Shown here piece after piece: positions 16,823 to 27,477 of a DNA stretch of 64,000 nucleotides. The translations under genes were made by a program, and so were the position numbers. Source of the stretch: Odoribacter lunatus (GTDB taxonomy: Bacteria; Bacteroidota; Bacteroidia; Bacteroidales; Marinifilaceae); the NCBI RefSeq assembly GCF_943193135.1, contig NZ_CALPCZ010000002.1:62001-126000 (forward strand), read 5' to 3'. The notes under the pieces were generated by a model. The model had not been told where the DNA came from. It saw only the letters and a program-made list of their open reading frames with translations, and searched no databases. How positions within the stretch are numbered: position 1 is the first letter of the stretch; the number at the start of each line of letters is the position of its first letter.

Positions 16823-17067
16823 ATGACCTCAAGACGGATTGGAGATTATTCCAAATTTCAATTGAGTGGGGGAGCACTTCAACTGTCGGATGGTTTGTGT
16901 GTTTTATCGGAAGAGGCACTGAGCCGCTTGCATTGCGGGAGGATACAACCGCTTTCTTGACTTTGAAAAAAGAAGAAGCGGAACAAATTCACATTTATTT
17001 GTTTTTCCGTTCCACTTCCGGTGACATGTTTCCCCTCAAAAGTATTTTTGCCTTTGAGGGAATATGA
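16823..17067 (+). pseudogene. Decayed gene fragment, possibly DUF6266-like
   Basis: No intact gene fills 16800-17077, but two frames read like protein. The first, from ATG 16823, gives GDYSKFQLSGGALQLSDG and stops at about 16957. Another frame then gives LTLKKEEAEQIHIYLFFRS and ends at 17067. Together they resemble the last part of Bacteroidota DUF6266 proteins (a DYxxxxxSxGxLxx segment, then a final EVHVYLFF-like strand), with a frameshift between. It has no promoter and is sandwiched between blaI and valS. The family call is tentative. Confidence 0.3.
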
Positions 17068-17077
17068 AACCGTATCA

Positions 17078-19702
17078 TTACAGGTTTAGTTCCGCCAATT
17101 GGGCTTGGATGGCCTTGATTTTGGCCTCTGCGTCTGCTTGTTTTTTGCGTTCATTGGCTACAACTTGTTCGGGTGCGCCTTGTACAAAACGCTCGTTATC
17201 GAGTTTGGCCATGACGCTTTTAAGAAAGCCTTGTGTATAATTTAACTCTGCTTTTAGTTTGGTTTTTATTTCTTCTGTGTTGATTTGTCTGTTGGCAGGG
17301 ATGAAATATTCCACGGTATCCACAATGAAACTCCAGCTGCCTTTGGGTGGCTCGTTTATAATTTCTGCGGAGGAAATATTGCCCATTTTCCGGATGATGC
17401 TTTCGAGTTTTCGGTCATAACGCTTGCTTTCTTTGATTTTGAGTTCCAACGGGTCTTTGAAAGCAATGTTGTTTTGCTTGCGGAGGTTCCGGATAGCGAC
17501 AATGACTTCTTTAGCGTATTCTATCTGTTTCAGTAAATTTGCGTCGCTCGGTTTGGCCGGTTTTATGATAGAAATCATGATGCTTTCTCCTGCTTCCCGT
17601 TCTTTCAGGTGTTGCCATATTTCTTCCGTGATGAAGGGCATGAAAGGATGAAGGAGTTTCATCAGCTCTTCAAATAAAGATACCGTTTGTTCGTATGTTT
17701 TCCTGTCGATGGGTGCTCCGTAAGCGGGTTTGATGATTTCCAGCAACCACGAGGAGAATTCGTCCCGGAAGGTAGTGTATACGGTCATCAAGGCTTCTGA
17801 TATACGGTATTGTTCAAATTGGGTGGTCAGGGTCTCTTTGGTTTTGTTGAGCAGGTTTTCAAACCATTCCAACGCCAATGCGGAGTGTTCGGGTTGTGTT
17901 GTGTCGGCAATATTCCAAGATTGGACTAATTTAAAGGCATTCCATATTTTTGTCGTAAAGTTGCGTCCCTGTTCGGGCAGGCTTTCGTCAAATAATAGGT
18001 CTCCTCCTGCGGGGGCACAAAGCAACATGCCTACCCGTACACCGTCAGCCCCGTATTTGTCAATTAAGTCGAGGGGATCGGGAGAATTGCCCAGTGATTT
18101 GGACATTTTACGTCCTAATTTATCGCGTACGATGCCGGTGAAGTAAACGTTTTTGAAAGGCATGGCCCCTTTGTATTCATAGCCAGCCATAATCATACGG
18201 GCTACCCAGAAGAAAATGATGTCCGGGCCTGTAACCAAATCGGCAGTAGGATAGTAATAGTTGATTTCTTCGTTGTCGGGGTCGTTGATGCCGTTGAATA
18301 GGGAGATAGGCCATAACCATGATGAGAACCAGGTGTCCAGGCAATCTTCGTCTTGGCGCAAGTCGGCGAGTGTCAACTTTGGATTACCGCTTTTTTGCCG
18401 GGCGGCTTCGAGGGCTTCCATTTCATCGGTGGCAACAACATAACCGCCTTCCGGAAGGAACCATGCAGGTATGCGGTGTCCCCACCAAAGTTGACGGCTT
18501 ATACACCAATCTTTGATATTTTCCATCCAGTGGCGATAGATGTTTTTGAATTTGGAAGGATAGAAGCGGATGTCGTCTTTCATTACCGGCTCCAAGGCAA
18601 TTTGTGCCAAATGTCCCATTTTTAGGAACCACTGCATGGAGAGTTTGGGCTCGATGGGTATGTTGGTACGTTCCGAGTATCCGACGTTGTTTGTATAGGC
18701 TTCCGTTTTTTCGAGCAATCCTGCTGCTTCCAGGTCTTTCTCTATCTGTTTTCTTACGACAAAGCGATCCATGCCGACGTATAGCCCGGCGGTTTCATTG
18801 ATGGTGCCGTTATCGTTGAAGATGTCAATGGAAGGGAGGTTGTATTTTTCTCCCAGCATGTAGTCATTTACGTCGTGGGCGGGGGTTACTTTTAAGCATC
18901 CTGTTCCGAATTCAATGTCTACGTATTCGTCTTCGATGACCGGAATGACCCGGTTTACTAAGGGAACAATTACTTTTTTCCCTTTCAGATGTTGATTTTT
19001 CGGGTCATGGGGGTTGATGCACATGGCGGTGTCTCCCATGATGGTTTCGGGACGGGTGGTGGCTACGATGGCATAGCCGTCTTCTCCTTCGATTTTATAA
19101 CGCAGGTAATAGAGTTTTCCGTGTTCTTCTTTGTATACGACTTCTTCGTCCGACAGGGCAGTCAAGGCTTGGGGATCCCAATTGACCATTCTGACTCCGC
19201 GATAGATGAGTCCTTTTTGATACAGGTTTACAAATACTTTGATGACGCTTTCGCTACGAAGTTCATCCATCGTGAATGCTGTTCTGTCCCAATCACAGGA
19301 AGCTCCAAGTTTTCTAAGCTGTTTTAAGATTATGCCTCCGTGTTTTTCTGTCCAGGCCCAGGCATGTTTTAAAAATTCTTCGCGTGTCAGGTCTTTTTTA
19401 TTGATACCTTCGCTTTGCAGTTTTGCAACGACTTTTGCTTCCGTGGCGATGGAGGCGTGGTCGGTACCCGGTACCCAGCAGGCGTTTTTGCCTTGCAGAC
19501 GGGCGTGACGAATTAGCGCATCCTGAATAGTGTTGTTCAGCATGTGTCCCATGTGGAGTACGCCGGTGACATTTGGGGGCGGAATGACAATGCAGTACGG
19601 TTGTCTGCTTTTATCTACTTCTGAATGGAAAAATTTATGCTCTGTCCAGTATTGGTACCATTTTTCCTCACTCTCTTTGGGATTGTAATTCGTGGCAATC
19701 AT
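17078..19702 (-). CDS. valS: Valyl-tRNA synthetase
   Basis: Class I aminoacyl-tRNA synthetase of 874 residues that charges tRNA-Val and edits Thr. It has the HIGH-type motif HMGH (50-53, in [13 protein letters not shown]), the editing-domain region with [12 protein letters not shown], the KMSKS loop ([10 protein letters not shown]), an anticodon-binding domain, and a C-terminal tRNA-binding coiled coil (LAELNL end). Separated from the upstream zinc-ribbon gene by a terminator, so it probably has its own promoter. Confidence 0.98.
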   Translation of the reverse strand: MIATNYNPKESEEKWYQYWTEHKFFHSEVDKSRQPYCIVIPPPNVTGVLHMGHMLNNTIQDALIRHARLQGKNACWVPGTDHASIATEAKVVAKLQSEGINKKDLTREEFLKHAWAWTEKHGGIILKQLRKLGASCDWDRTAFTMDELRSESVIKVFVNLYQKGLIYRGVRMVNWDPQALTALSDEEVVYKEEHGKLYYLRYKIEGEDGYAIVATTRPETIMGDTAMCINPHDPKNQHLKGKKVIVPLVNRVIPVIEDEYVDIEFGTGCLKVTPAHDVNDYMLGEKYNLPSIDIFNDNGTINETAGLYVGMDRFVVRKQIEKDLEAAGLLEKTEAYTNNVGYSERTNIPIEPKLSMQWFLKMGHLAQIALEPVMKDDIRFYPSKFKNIYRHWMENIKDWCISRQLWWGHRIPAWFLPEGGYVVATDEMEALEAARQKSGNPKLTLADLRQDEDCLDTWFSSWLWPISLFNGINDPDNEEINYYYPTADLVTGPDIIFFWVARMIMAGYEYKGAMPFKNVYFTGIVRDKLGRKMSKSLGNSPDPLDLIDKYGADGVRVGMLLCAPAGGDLLFDESLPEQGRNFTTKIWNAFKLVQSWNIADTTQPEHSALALEWFENLLNKTKETLTTQFEQYRISEALMTVYTTFRDEFSSWLLEIIKPAYGAPIDRKTYEQTVSLFEELMKLLHPFMPFITEEIWQHLKEREAGESIMISIIKPAKPSDANLLKQIEYAKEVIVAIRNLRKQNNIAFKDPLELKIKESKRYDRKLESIIRKMGNISSAEIINEPPKGSWSFIVDTVEYFIPANRQINTEEIKTKLKAELNYTQGFLKSVMAKLDNERFVQGAPEQVVANERKKQADAEAKIKAIQAQLAELNL

Positions 19703-19724
19703 AAGTGTATTTTATTTCATGGAT

Positions 19725-19753
19725 TAAAAAAAGCTGCCTAAGCAGCCTTTTTT
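19725..19753 (-). terminator. Terminator between the zinc-ribbon gene and valS
   Basis: Stem GCTGC / GCAGC around CTAA, extended by A and T runs with one bulged base (AAAAAAGCTGC to GCAGCCTTTTTT). On the minus strand it ends the M23-MerR-NIF3-zinc-ribbon unit. Confidence 0.75.
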
Positions 19754-20596
19754 TTATTCTTCAGATTTTTTAATTCTTCTTCCTTTTTTCTTTTGCGCCT
19801 CCATGGCTGCTTCGAGGTCTGCTTTCTGCTGGCTGCCGTCGTAGTCGCAGATGTATTTGTCGATGAGGATACGGCCGCAATATTCACAGACGATGATTTT
19901 TTTGCGGGAGCGGATATCCAGTTGCCGCTGAGGTGGGATGTTATTGAAACAACCGCCGCAGGCGTCCCGGTCTACGGTGACGACAGCCAGTCCATTGCGT
20001 GCATTGGAGCGAATCCGGTTATAGGCGGTCAATAAGCGTTCTTCGATGTTTTGAGCCAACTGTTCCGACTTTTTCATCAGCTCTTCTTCGTCTTTATGCG
20101 TTTCGGCTATAATGTCTTCCAATTCGGTTTTTTTGGCATCTAAGTCCGCTTTTTTGTCATTATATTTGTTGGAAGCGGTTGCCAGATATTCTTCTTTTTC
20201 CGTTTTGATTTTCTGTGATTCACGGATTCTTTTTTGTTGAAGTTCGATTTCCAATTTCTGGAATTCCACTTCTTTGTTTAGAGCGTCGTATTCACGGTTG
20301 TTGCGGACATGATCCAGCTGATCACTGTATTTTTTAATCAATTCTTCCGCTTTGGTGATTTCTTGTTTTTTCTGAACAATATTTTTGTCAGCTTCGCTGA
20401 TTTCCGTTTTCAGATTTTCCAAACGAGTTTCTAATCCCGCGATTTCGTCTTCCAAATCCTGAACCTCCAAAGGCAATTCCCCTCTTAAAGTCCTGATTTT
20501 GTCGATTTGTGTATCGATCTTCTGCAACTCATACAAGTGTTGTAATTTCTCTTCTACTGACAGTTGCTGTTCTTTGTCTTTTTTTGTAGTTGCCAT
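19754..20596 (-). CDS. Coiled-coil protein with C-terminal C4 zinc ribbon (CT398/COG1579-like)
   Basis: A 280-residue cytoplasmic protein. Residues about 15-180 form a long charged antiparallel coiled coil; the C-terminal part holds two CxxC pairs (CGGCFNNIPP and CEYCGRILID) spaced as a zinc ribbon, then a basic tail. The family has been linked to secretion or flagellar/RNA-related complexes in other bacteria, but no firm activity is known. It starts 3 bp after the NIF3-like gene, an adjacency common in Bacteroidota, suggesting a shared pathway. Confidence 0.85.
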   Translation of the reverse strand: MATTKKDKEQQLSVEEKLQHLYELQKIDTQIDKIRTLRGELPLEVQDLEDEIAGLETRLENLKTEISEADKNIVQKKQEITKAEELIKKYSDQLDHVRNNREYDALNKEVEFQKLEIELQQKRIRESQKIKTEKEEYLATASNKYNDKKADLDAKKTELEDIIAETHKDEEELMKKSEQLAQNIEERLLTAYNRIRSNARNGLAVVTVDRDACGGCFNNIPPQRQLDIRSRKKIIVCEYCGRILIDKYICDYDGSQQKADLEAAMEAQKKKGRRIKKSEE

Positions 20597-20599
20597 ATA

Positions 20600-21388
20600 T
20601 TATAAATAATTTATCGGATTTGTATTTATCTTAGAAAATTGGACTGCAAATTTAGATATTTTTTTTGTAACTAACTTATAAAAAATCTCTTTTGTATATT
20701 GTTCGCTTTCATAATGCCCGATGTCTGCGAGAATAATCCGGTTTTCGGCTTGGAAAAAATCATGGTATTTGATATCTCCTGTTATATATAGGTCGGCTTT
20801 TGCTGAGATTGCATCTTTGATGAGAAAGGCTCCGGAACCTCCGCAGACGGCAATTCGTTTTACGGTAGGAGTGCAGAGGGCAGTATGCCGGATGATTTCG
20901 CAATGGAAAATTTCTTTTATTTGTTTTAAGTAGTTGTAGCTGTCCGCCGCTTTTTCCAGTTCTCCGATGATTCCGAAGCCTGTTGTAGTGTTGGAGGAGT
21001 TTGGAGATACCTGTAGTATTTCTCTGCTGGTGAGCCCCAGTTTGTCTGCTATTTTCCCACTAACGCCGTTTATGACAGCATCCATATTTGTATGGGCGGC
21101 ATAAATATTAATGTCGTGTTTTATCGCTTTGATGAGGCTTCGTTTTATACTGTTGTGGGGCAGGAGATTTTTTAACGGCTGTATTGTCAACGGGTGGTGA
21201 CTGATGATTAAATTGCAGTTTTCTGCGATTGCTTCGTCAATGACACTTTCTGTTACATCGGTGCAAAGAAGTACGGCAGTGACTTCGTTTTCGGTGTCTC
21301 CGCAAATTAAACCCGCATTATCGTAGCTTTCCTGTAAATTAAGTGGTGCGTATTGTTCTATGATAGAAGTCAGGTCTTTTACTTGCAT
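20600..21388 (-). CDS. NIF3/YbgI-family dinuclear metal protein
   Basis: A 262-residue member of the NIF3 family (GTP cyclohydrolase I type 2-like), a hexameric toroid with two metal ions per subunit. Metal-ligand motifs are CNLIISHHPL near residue 60 and the C-terminal GHYESE. The length corresponds to the short YbgI form without the PII-like insert found in many relatives of about 370 residues. The substrate is not established. Six bp after the MerR gene, 3 bp before the zinc-ribbon gene. Confidence 0.9.
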   Translation of the reverse strand: MQVKDLTSIIEQYAPLNLQESYDNAGLICGDTENEVTAVLLCTDVTESVIDEAIAENCNLIISHHPLTIQPLKNLLPHNSIKRSLIKAIKHDINIYAAHTNMDAVINGVSGKIADKLGLTSREILQVSPNSSNTTTGFGIIGELEKAADSYNYLKQIKEIFHCEIIRHTALCTPTVKRIAVCGGSGAFLIKDAISAKADLYITGDIKYHDFFQAENRIILADIGHYESEQYTKEIFYKLVTKKISKFAVQFSKINTNPINYL

Positions 21389-21394
21389 GATAAT

Positions 21395-21736
21395 TTACTC
21401 GTTGGATAGCTCTGCTTTGATTTGAATTAATTCGTTTTTAACGGCTTGTAACCTTTTAACGATTTCAAAATTTGCTTCGGTTTCGTTTTTCTGTTCGTTG
21501 AGTTTTTGTTGGGCGCCTTTGAGTGTCATGCCCTTTTCTTTGACTAAATGAAAAATTAAGTGGAAGTTGTCAATGTCTGCTTTGGTGAATTGACGGTTTC
21601 CCTTTTTATTTTTGTGGGGCTTGATGATATCAAATTCTTTTTCCCAAAAGCGAATCAGAGAAGTGTTTACATGAAACATATCGGCGACTTCGCCAATGGA
21701 ATAGTATACTTTTAACGGTTGGTTTTCTTGTTTCAT
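21395..21736 (-). CDS. MerR-family transcriptional regulator
   Basis: A 113-residue regulator with an N-terminal MerR helix-turn-helix (YYSIGEVADMFHVNTSLIRF, then WEKEFDIIKPHKNKKGNRQF) and a coiled-coil dimerisation region. No cysteine-based metal site is visible in the short C-terminus, so the ligand is unknown. It lies between the M23 peptidase and the NIF3 gene with 6-18 bp gaps. Confidence 0.9.
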   Translation of the reverse strand: MKQENQPLKVYYSIGEVADMFHVNTSLIRFWEKEFDIIKPHKNKKGNRQFTKADIDNFHLIFHLVKEKGMTLKGAQQKLNEQKNETEANFEIVKRLQAVKNELIQIKAELSNE

Positions 21737-21754
21737 GTGTTTGTCTATCGAAAG

Positions 21755-22729
21755 TTAGTCCATGCTTTGTCCCGTATTGTTGGCAATATGGGTAATATTG
21801 TCGTATTCATCAGGATTCAGGTCGTTGAAGTAGTAATTAATAGGGTTCATCGGCACTTTGTTTTTTCTTACTTCATAGTGTAAATGTGGGCCGGTGGAGA
21901 AGCCGCCGGTGTTTCCCAAATAGGCGATGACATCTCCTCGTTTTACTGTTTGACCTACTTTGACATTGTAGCTGTCTAGGTGTCCGTATAGAGTCTGATA
22001 ACTGAATCCATGGTCTATCATTACGCATTTTCCGTAGCCTTTAAGTGTACTGACCAGGATTACTTTCCCGTTGCCCGTAGCGTGAATGGGAGTTCCTACG
22101 GCTCCGGCGAAGTCCATGCCTGCATGGAATTTGACTGTTTTGTAGAATGGATGCATGCGATAGCCGAAAGAAGAAGATACGCGATTTCTCGGGTTTTTCA
22201 GAGAAAGCGGGATGATGGCAGGAATAGAGCCTATCATGTCTACTTTGTTTTTGGCTAATTTTTCGATTTCGTCATATGATTTGCTTTGTACGTATAAGGC
22301 TTTTGATAATTCGTCGAGTTTTTTGCTTACCCCGATGATTAAGTCGGCGTCCTTGAGGTCTTTTAGTTTTTCATATTTGTTTACCCCTCCCGTACCGACT
22401 CTTCTGATAGCAGCGTCGATGGGTTCCGCTTCAAAGATTACCCTGTAGATGTTGTCATCCCGTTCTTCCAGATTTTTCAGTACGGCATCCAATTTGCCGA
22501 TTTCGTTGCTCAGTAAATTGTATTGAGCCAGTATTTCTTCTTTTTCCCGTTTTAATGCTTTTTCTTCCGGAGAATCGATGACTGCGGAAATGACGAAAAA
22601 GATAACGATTGCCAATGATAAAGAGGAAAAGAATTTTCTGAATAATCTTCCTATTTTAACTCTTAAAGGAGTTTCTATTTTGTCATAAGACAAGGTTTCA
22701 GGGTTGAAGCGATATCCTATTTTAGGCAT
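21755..22729 (-). CDS. M23-family peptidoglycan endopeptidase, membrane anchored
   Basis: Periplasmic LytM-type metallopeptidase that cuts cross-links in peptidoglycan. The start is taken at 22729 (MPKIGYRFNPETLSYDKIE); the longer frame adds 11 residues lying on the promoter side. One membrane helix (about 38-58), a coiled coil (about 65-105), and a C-terminal M23 domain with zinc ligands in FHAGMDFAG and the HxH of GPHLHYEVR. Both motifs are intact, so it is probably active. Divergent from alaS. Confidence 0.93.
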   Translation of the reverse strand: MPKIGYRFNPETLSYDKIETPLRVKIGRLFRKFFSSLSLAIVIFFVISAVIDSPEEKALKREKEEILAQYNLLSNEIGKLDAVLKNLEERDDNIYRVIFEAEPIDAAIRRVGTGGVNKYEKLKDLKDADLIIGVSKKLDELSKALYVQSKSYDEIEKLAKNKVDMIGSIPAIIPLSLKNPRNRVSSSFGYRMHPFYKTVKFHAGMDFAGAVGTPIHATGNGKVILVSTLKGYGKCVMIDHGFSYQTLYGHLDSYNVKVGQTVKRGDVIAYLGNTGGFSTGPHLHYEVRKNKVPMNPINYYFNDLNPDEYDNITHIANNTGQSMD

Positions 22730-22759
22730 TTGATACTTAAATATTATGATTTTCCGATG

Positions 22760-22767
22760 CAAAGTTA
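22760..22767 (-). promoter_or_regulatory. -7 box of the M23 peptidase operon
   Basis: TAACTTTG on the minus strand fits TAnnTTTG, with GTTG 19 bp upstream as a near -33 box. The start falls near 22753, giving a 24-nt leader to ATG 22729 and supporting that start choice. Confidence 0.65.
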
Positions 22768-22778
22768 GAGAAATAATC

Positions 22779-22786
22779 TAATTTTG
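22779..22786 (+). promoter_or_regulatory. alaS -7 box
   Basis: TAATTTTG fits TAnnTTTG; the transcript would start near 22793 and have a leader of about 57 nt. It lies back to back with the M23 promoter, 11 bp apart. Confidence 0.55.
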
Positions 22787-22849
22787 CAACCTTGTAAAAA
22801 GAAAGGGATGAACAGGAGGGGCAATTTAAACGTAATTAATATTTAGAAG

Positions 22850-25483
22850 ATGAGATCGGCTGAAATCAGACAAAAGTTTCTGGATTATTTTCGGAGTAAA
22901 GAGCATACGATTGTGCCTTCGGCACCGATGGTGATAAAAGATGATCCGACGTTGATGTTTACAAATGCGGGGATGAATCAGTTTAAGGATATTATTTTGG
23001 GGAATGTGGCAACCAAGTACTGTCGGGCAGCCGATTCACAGAAGTGTCTGAGGGTTTCCGGAAAGCATAATGATTTGGAGGAGGTGGGGCATGATACATA
23101 TCATCATACGATGTTTGAGATGTTGGGCAATTGGTCTTTCGGGGATTATTTTAAGAAGGAGGCGATAGCTTATGCGTGGGAGTTTTTGACAGAGGTGATG
23201 AAGCTGGATAAGGAACGGTTGTATGCTACTGTTTTTGAGGGAAGTAAGGAAGATCGATTGGGGCCGGATAATGAGGCGTATGAGGTGTGGAAAAGTTATT
23301 TGCCGGAAGACCGGATTTTATATGGTAATAAGAAGGATAACTTTTGGGAGATGGGAGATATGGGACCCTGCGGTCCCTGTTCCGAGTTGCATATTGATTT
23401 GCGTCCGGAGGAGGAGAGACGTTTGAAACCGGGTCGGGAGTTGGTGAATAAAGATAATCCATTGGTGATTGAGATATGGAATTTGGTGTTTATGCAGTTT
23501 AATCGGAAGGCGGATGGTTCGTTGGAAAATTTGCCCCATACGAATGTGGATACGGGTATGGGTTTTGAACGGCTTTGTATGGCTGTTCAAGGAAAAACAT
23601 CGAATTACGATACGGATGTATTTACTCCTATTATAGATAGAATAGCAGAATTGAGCGGGATAAAGTATGGGGCTTCGGCAGAAACGGATGTGGCGATGCG
23701 GGTGGTTGCCGATCATTTGAGGACGATTGCTTTTTCTATTACGGACGGGCAGTTGCCGTCTAATGTAAAGGCCGGTTATGTGATTCGCCGGATTTTAAGA
23801 AGAGCGGTGCGGTATGCTTATACTTATTTGAATCAAAAGGATGCTTTTATGTATCGGCTGGTGCCTGTATTGATGGAAGGTATGGGTATGCATTATCCGG
23901 AGTTGAAATCGCAACTGCAGTTGATAGAGCGAGTAATGAAGGAGGAAGAGAATGCTTTTTTGAAGACGTTGGATAAGGGTATTAAGCTGTTGGATAGAAT
24001 TATTGAAAAGACAAAGGCGGAAGATTTTCTGACAGTTCCAGGTAATGTCGCGTTTGAGTTATATGATACGTATGGATTCCCGTTGGATTTGACCGAGTTA
24101 ATTTTACGTGAACATGGTTTGGTTGTGAACAGGAAGGAGTTTAAAGCAGAGTTGGAGGCTCAAAAGGAACGTTCGCGTTCGGCTTCTACGGTGGATACGG
24201 ATGATTGGGTTGAATTATTGGGAGATGATGAACAGCAGTTTGTCGGATACGATTATACGGAGACGGAAGTGAAGATTGCCCGTTATAGAAGAGTTGTGAC
24301 GAAAGGGAAGACGCTTTATCATTTAGTGTTTAATATTACTCCGTTTTACGGAGAAGGAGGAGGACAGGTCGGTGATACGGGCTGGCTGGAAGGTGCGGAT
24401 GAACGGATTCGGATTGTCGATACGAAGAAGGAGAATGGTTTGACTATCCATTTGGCGGAGAAGTTGCCGGTTGATGTGACGCAGGTGTTTCAGGCGAAGG
24501 TTGATTTGCATCGCCGAGTGTTGATTGCTAATAATCATTCTGCGACTCATTTGTTGGATTATGCTTTGCGGAAGGTACTCGGAGAGCATGTGGAACAAAA
24601 GGGTTCTTATGTGAGCGATGAACATTTGCGTTTTGACTTTTCTCATTTTCAGAAGGTAACGGATGAGGAGTTGGCAGAGGTGGCTGCGATTGTCAATCGT
24701 TTGATTCGGAGAAATATTCCTTTGGAGGAGTGTCGCGCTGTTCCGATGTCGAAGGCGAAGGAGATGGGGGCGATTGCTGTTTTCGGTGAGAAGTACGGGG
24801 ATTTGGTAAGGGTGATTAAGTATGATGATTCCGTTGAGTTGTGTGGGGGTACCCATGTTGCCGCTACCGGACAAATCGGTTTTTTCAAGATTGTGGGCGA
24901 GAGTTCTGTTTCTGCCGGGGTGAGAAGAATTGAGGCTATTACGGCAGACAAAGCGGAGGAGTATATCGTCAATTATTTTAATTTAATGAAGGATGTAGAG
25001 AGGATGTTTAAGTCTAATAAGGGGGTGATGGAGAATATTACTACGTTGTTGCAGGAGAATGAGGGGTTGAAAAAAGATTTGCAGAAGTTTGAGGCGGAAA
25101 GTTTAAGGCTTATGAAGGACAGATTGAAGAATGAAAAAACAGTTGTCCGGGGGATAAATGTCATTTTTAAGCAGGTTGATTTGCCTCAAGCTAAGGTAAA
25201 AGATGTGGTATTCCAATTAAAGGGTGAGTTTGAGAAAATGATAGCCGTATTAGGGGGTATTGCAGATAATAAACCTTATTTGATGGTGATGATTAGTAAT
25301 TCTTTGGTGGAAGAGTATGGACTGAATGCGGGACAAATTGTTAGAGAGGCGGCCAAAGAAATGAATGGCGGCGGTGGAGGACAGGCATTTTTTGCAACTG
25401 CCGGAGGTGCGAATCCGGAGGGATTGGAGAAAGCGATGGATGCGGCGCGGAGATTGATTTTACACAAATTTAATGAGGGATAA
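22850..25483 (+). CDS. alaS: Alanyl-tRNA synthetase
   Basis: Class II synthetase of 877 residues. The catalytic core starts with [20 protein letters not shown]. The editing domain carries the zinc motifs [16 protein letters not shown] and [15 protein letters not shown], and a C-terminal coiled coil and Gly-rich C-Ala domain ([17 protein letters not shown]) follows. All expected parts are present. The coding strand is unusually rich in G and T at third positions. Confidence 0.98.
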   Translation: MRSAEIRQKFLDYFRSKEHTIVPSAPMVIKDDPTLMFTNAGMNQFKDIILGNVATKYCRAADSQKCLRVSGKHNDLEEVGHDTYHHTMFEMLGNWSFGDYFKKEAIAYAWEFLTEVMKLDKERLYATVFEGSKEDRLGPDNEAYEVWKSYLPEDRILYGNKKDNFWEMGDMGPCGPCSELHIDLRPEEERRLKPGRELVNKDNPLVIEIWNLVFMQFNRKADGSLENLPHTNVDTGMGFERLCMAVQGKTSNYDTDVFTPIIDRIAELSGIKYGASAETDVAMRVVADHLRTIAFSITDGQLPSNVKAGYVIRRILRRAVRYAYTYLNQKDAFMYRLVPVLMEGMGMHYPELKSQLQLIERVMKEEENAFLKTLDKGIKLLDRIIEKTKAEDFLTVPGNVAFELYDTYGFPLDLTELILREHGLVVNRKEFKAELEAQKERSRSASTVDTDDWVELLGDDEQQFVGYDYTETEVKIARYRRVVTKGKTLYHLVFNITPFYGEGGGQVGDTGWLEGADERIRIVDTKKENGLTIHLAEKLPVDVTQVFQAKVDLHRRVLIANNHSATHLLDYALRKVLGEHVEQKGSYVSDEHLRFDFSHFQKVTDEELAEVAAIVNRLIRRNIPLEECRAVPMSKAKEMGAIAVFGEKYGDLVRVIKYDDSVELCGGTHVAATGQIGFFKIVGESSVSAGVRRIEAITADKAEEYIVNYFNLMKDVERMFKSNKGVMENITTLLQENEGLKKDLQKFEAESLRLMKDRLKNEKTVVRGINVIFKQVDLPQAKVKDVVFQLKGEFEKMIAVLGGIADNKPYLMVMISNSLVEEYGLNAGQIVREAAKEMNGGGGGQAFFATAGGANPEGLEKAMDAARRLILHKFNEG

Positions 25484-25570
25484 TGGTTGAAAATTTTCAC
25501 TGTTTTGAAGAAAATATTCAATTATTTTGCAATAATTTGTATTAGAAGCAAATAGTTTGAGATTTTTTTA

Positions 25571-25578
25571 TACATTTG
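25571..25578 (+). promoter_or_regulatory. -7 box of the OmpA/TPR lipoprotein gene
   Basis: TACATTTG fits TAnnTTTG; start near 25585 with a 45-nt leader. No TTTG at the expected -33 position. Confidence 0.55.
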
Positions 25579-25629
25579 CTTTCCGTATTTAAGACTAATT
25601 AATGTTATAAAATAAATTTGTAAACAATT

Positions 25630-27351
25630 ATGAAACGGACAATTAGCGTAGTTACAACTTTAGTGTTGGCAGGGTTGGTAGTAACATCGTGTTCTCCTTT
25701 GAATAAAATGAAGAAGAGAGCAGGAGAGTTAAAATACGATGTAACCCCAGAAGTTTTGGAAGAAAAAGGTGAAATGGTTGATGTAAAAATAGATGTGACC
25801 ATTCCTCCGAAGTTCTTCAATAAAAATGTTACGATTGTGGCAACTCCCGTGTTGAAATATGAGGGAGGTGAGAAGGCTTTTGCATCAAGAACTCTTCAAG
25901 GAGAGAATGTTCAGGGAAATAATACGGTTGTTCCTTATGAAACGGGAAAAACTATTTCTTATATGGGACAGCTTCCTTATGAAGATGCAATGAGACTTTC
26001 TGAGTTAGTAGTGAAGGTTCAGGCGTCTAAAGGACTTAAGACTGTGGATTTCGATCCGGTGAAAGTGGCAGACGGTATTGTGGCGACGGCTACTTTGGTG
26101 AATAATCAGCCGGCTGTTGTATTGGGGAAAGATGCTTTCCAACGGATTACTCCGGAGCAGAACGAATCAGCTATCTATTATTTGATTAATTCCGCACAGG
26201 TTAGAAATAATCAAGTGAAGTCGGAAGAGATTAAAGCAATGGAACAATTTTTGAAAGATGCTAAAGCTGACGAAAATCTGAAATTAAAGAATGTAGAAAT
26301 TCAATCTTATGCATCTCCTGATGGAACTTATAATTGGAATGACAGATTGGCTAATAAGCGTGAAGGTTCTGCTACCGATTTCTTGAAGAATAATATGAAG
26401 AAGAATAAGGTTGAGGAATATAAAGATTTGGATTTCTTTAAAAAGTATGTTGTTGCAGAGGATTGGGAAGGTTTCAAGAAAGCTATGGAAGCATCCAGTA
26501 TTCGTGACAAAGAATTAATTCTTCGTGTATTGGCAATGCATACCGATCCAGAAGTAAGAGAGAGAGAGATTAAGAATATCGCTTCTGCTTATTCTGTTAT
26601 TGCTGATCAGATTCTTCCGAAGTTAAGACGTTCTAAATTTGTTGTGAATGCAGAACGTATTGGTAAGAGCGATGAGCAAATCAGAGAATTGGCACAAACT
26701 AAACCGTCTGAATTGAATGTGGAAGAATTGCTTTATGCTGCTACTTTATTTGAAAGCAATGCTGATAAATTAGCTGTGTATGAAGCTGCTATTTCTCAAT
26801 TCCCGAATGATTGGAGAGGTTTCAATGATGCCGGAATGGTTTTGTTTGAAACGGGTAAAGTTGCTCAGGCTAAAGCTCACTTTGAAAAAGCTAATGCATT
26901 ATCTTCTAACAACAAGATTGTTAAAAACAATTTGGGTGCAGTTGAATTGAAAAACGGTAATGTAAAAGAGGCTGAAGTATTATTTGGTGCAGCAACGGGT
27001 GCCGGAAATGAAGTAAATTATAATAAAGGTATTGTTGCTATCATCAAAGGTAATTATAAAGATGCTGTTAATTATTTCGGTAGCTGTAACTGTGTGAATG
27101 CTGCATTGGCTAATTTGTTGGCAGGTAATACAAGTGTTGCATCGAAGAAATTGGAAGATGGCAAGAATGATACGGCATTAGCTTCTTATTTGAAAGCTGT
27201 TATCGGTGCTAAGAATAATGATTCTGCTACCGTGATGTCTAATTTGAAAGACGCTTGCGCTAAGGATTCTTCTATGAAGAAGTTGGCAGAAACGGATATT
27301 GAGTTTGCAAAATATTTCCAGAATGCCGATTTTAAGGCGATTGTAAAATAA
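25630..27351 (+). CDS. Large envelope lipoprotein with OmpA-like segment and TPR repeats
   Basis: A 573-residue lipoprotein (lipobox VVTSC, Cys21) probably anchored to the outer membrane. Residues about 30-190 form a beta-rich domain of unknown family. A segment near 215-255 (NVEIQSYASPDG, then NDRLANKREGSATDFL) matches the OmpA/Pal peptidoglycan-binding pattern, interrupted by an insertion. Residues about 370-510 contain TPR-like helix pairs (FNDAGMVLFETGKVAQAKAH, NNLGAVELKNGNVKEAEVLF). Codons are strongly biased to GCT, GTT, GAA and AAA compared with neighbours, as in highly expressed genes. It stands alone between a promoter and a terminator. Role inferred: abundant structural link between outer membrane and cell wall. 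Confidence 0.75.
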   Translation: MKRTISVVTTLVLAGLVVTSCSPLNKMKKRAGELKYDVTPEVLEEKGEMVDVKIDVTIPPKFFNKNVTIVATPVLKYEGGEKAFASRTLQGENVQGNNTVVPYETGKTISYMGQLPYEDAMRLSELVVKVQASKGLKTVDFDPVKVADGIVATATLVNNQPAVVLGKDAFQRITPEQNESAIYYLINSAQVRNNQVKSEEIKAMEQFLKDAKADENLKLKNVEIQSYASPDGTYNWNDRLANKREGSATDFLKNNMKKNKVEEYKDLDFFKKYVVAEDWEGFKKAMEASSIRDKELILRVLAMHTDPEVREREIKNIASAYSVIADQILPKLRRSKFVVNAERIGKSDEQIRELAQTKPSELNVEELLYAATLFESNADKLAVYEAAISQFPNDWRGFNDAGMVLFETGKVAQAKAHFEKANALSSNNKIVKNNLGAVELKNGNVKEAEVLFGAATGAGNEVNYNKGIVAIIKGNYKDAVNYFGSCNCVNAALANLLAGNTSVASKKLEDGKNDTALASYLKAVIGAKNNDSATVMSNLKDACAKDSSMKKLAETDIEFAKYFQNADFKAIVK

Positions 27352-27373
27352 ATTTTTACATAGAATAATAGAG

Positions 27374-27406
27374 GAGGCGGTCATTTTCGTGACCGCCTCT
27401 TTATTT
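27374..27406 (+). terminator. Terminator of the OmpA/TPR lipoprotein gene
   Basis: Perfect 10-bp stem GAGGCGGTCA (27374-27383) / TGACCGCCTC (27390-27399), loop TTTTCG, then TTTATTT. Confidence 0.9.
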
Positions 27407-27445
27407 ATTAGGTTTTTTTTAACATGAAGTTCGTATTGCTTTTTT

Positions 27446-27453
27446 TATTTTTG
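27446..27453 (+). promoter_or_regulatory. -7 box of the TlpA-kinase operon
   Basis: TATTTTTG fits TAnnTTTG and gives a leader of about 18 nt before ATG 27478. Confidence 0.5.
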
Positions 27454-27477
27454 TTTATAATGATTAAGCAGAGGTAA

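Noticed and set aside
24323-24874. 183-codon minus-strand frame within alaS
   Set aside because: Antisense to the AlaRS editing domain and caused by skewed third positions.
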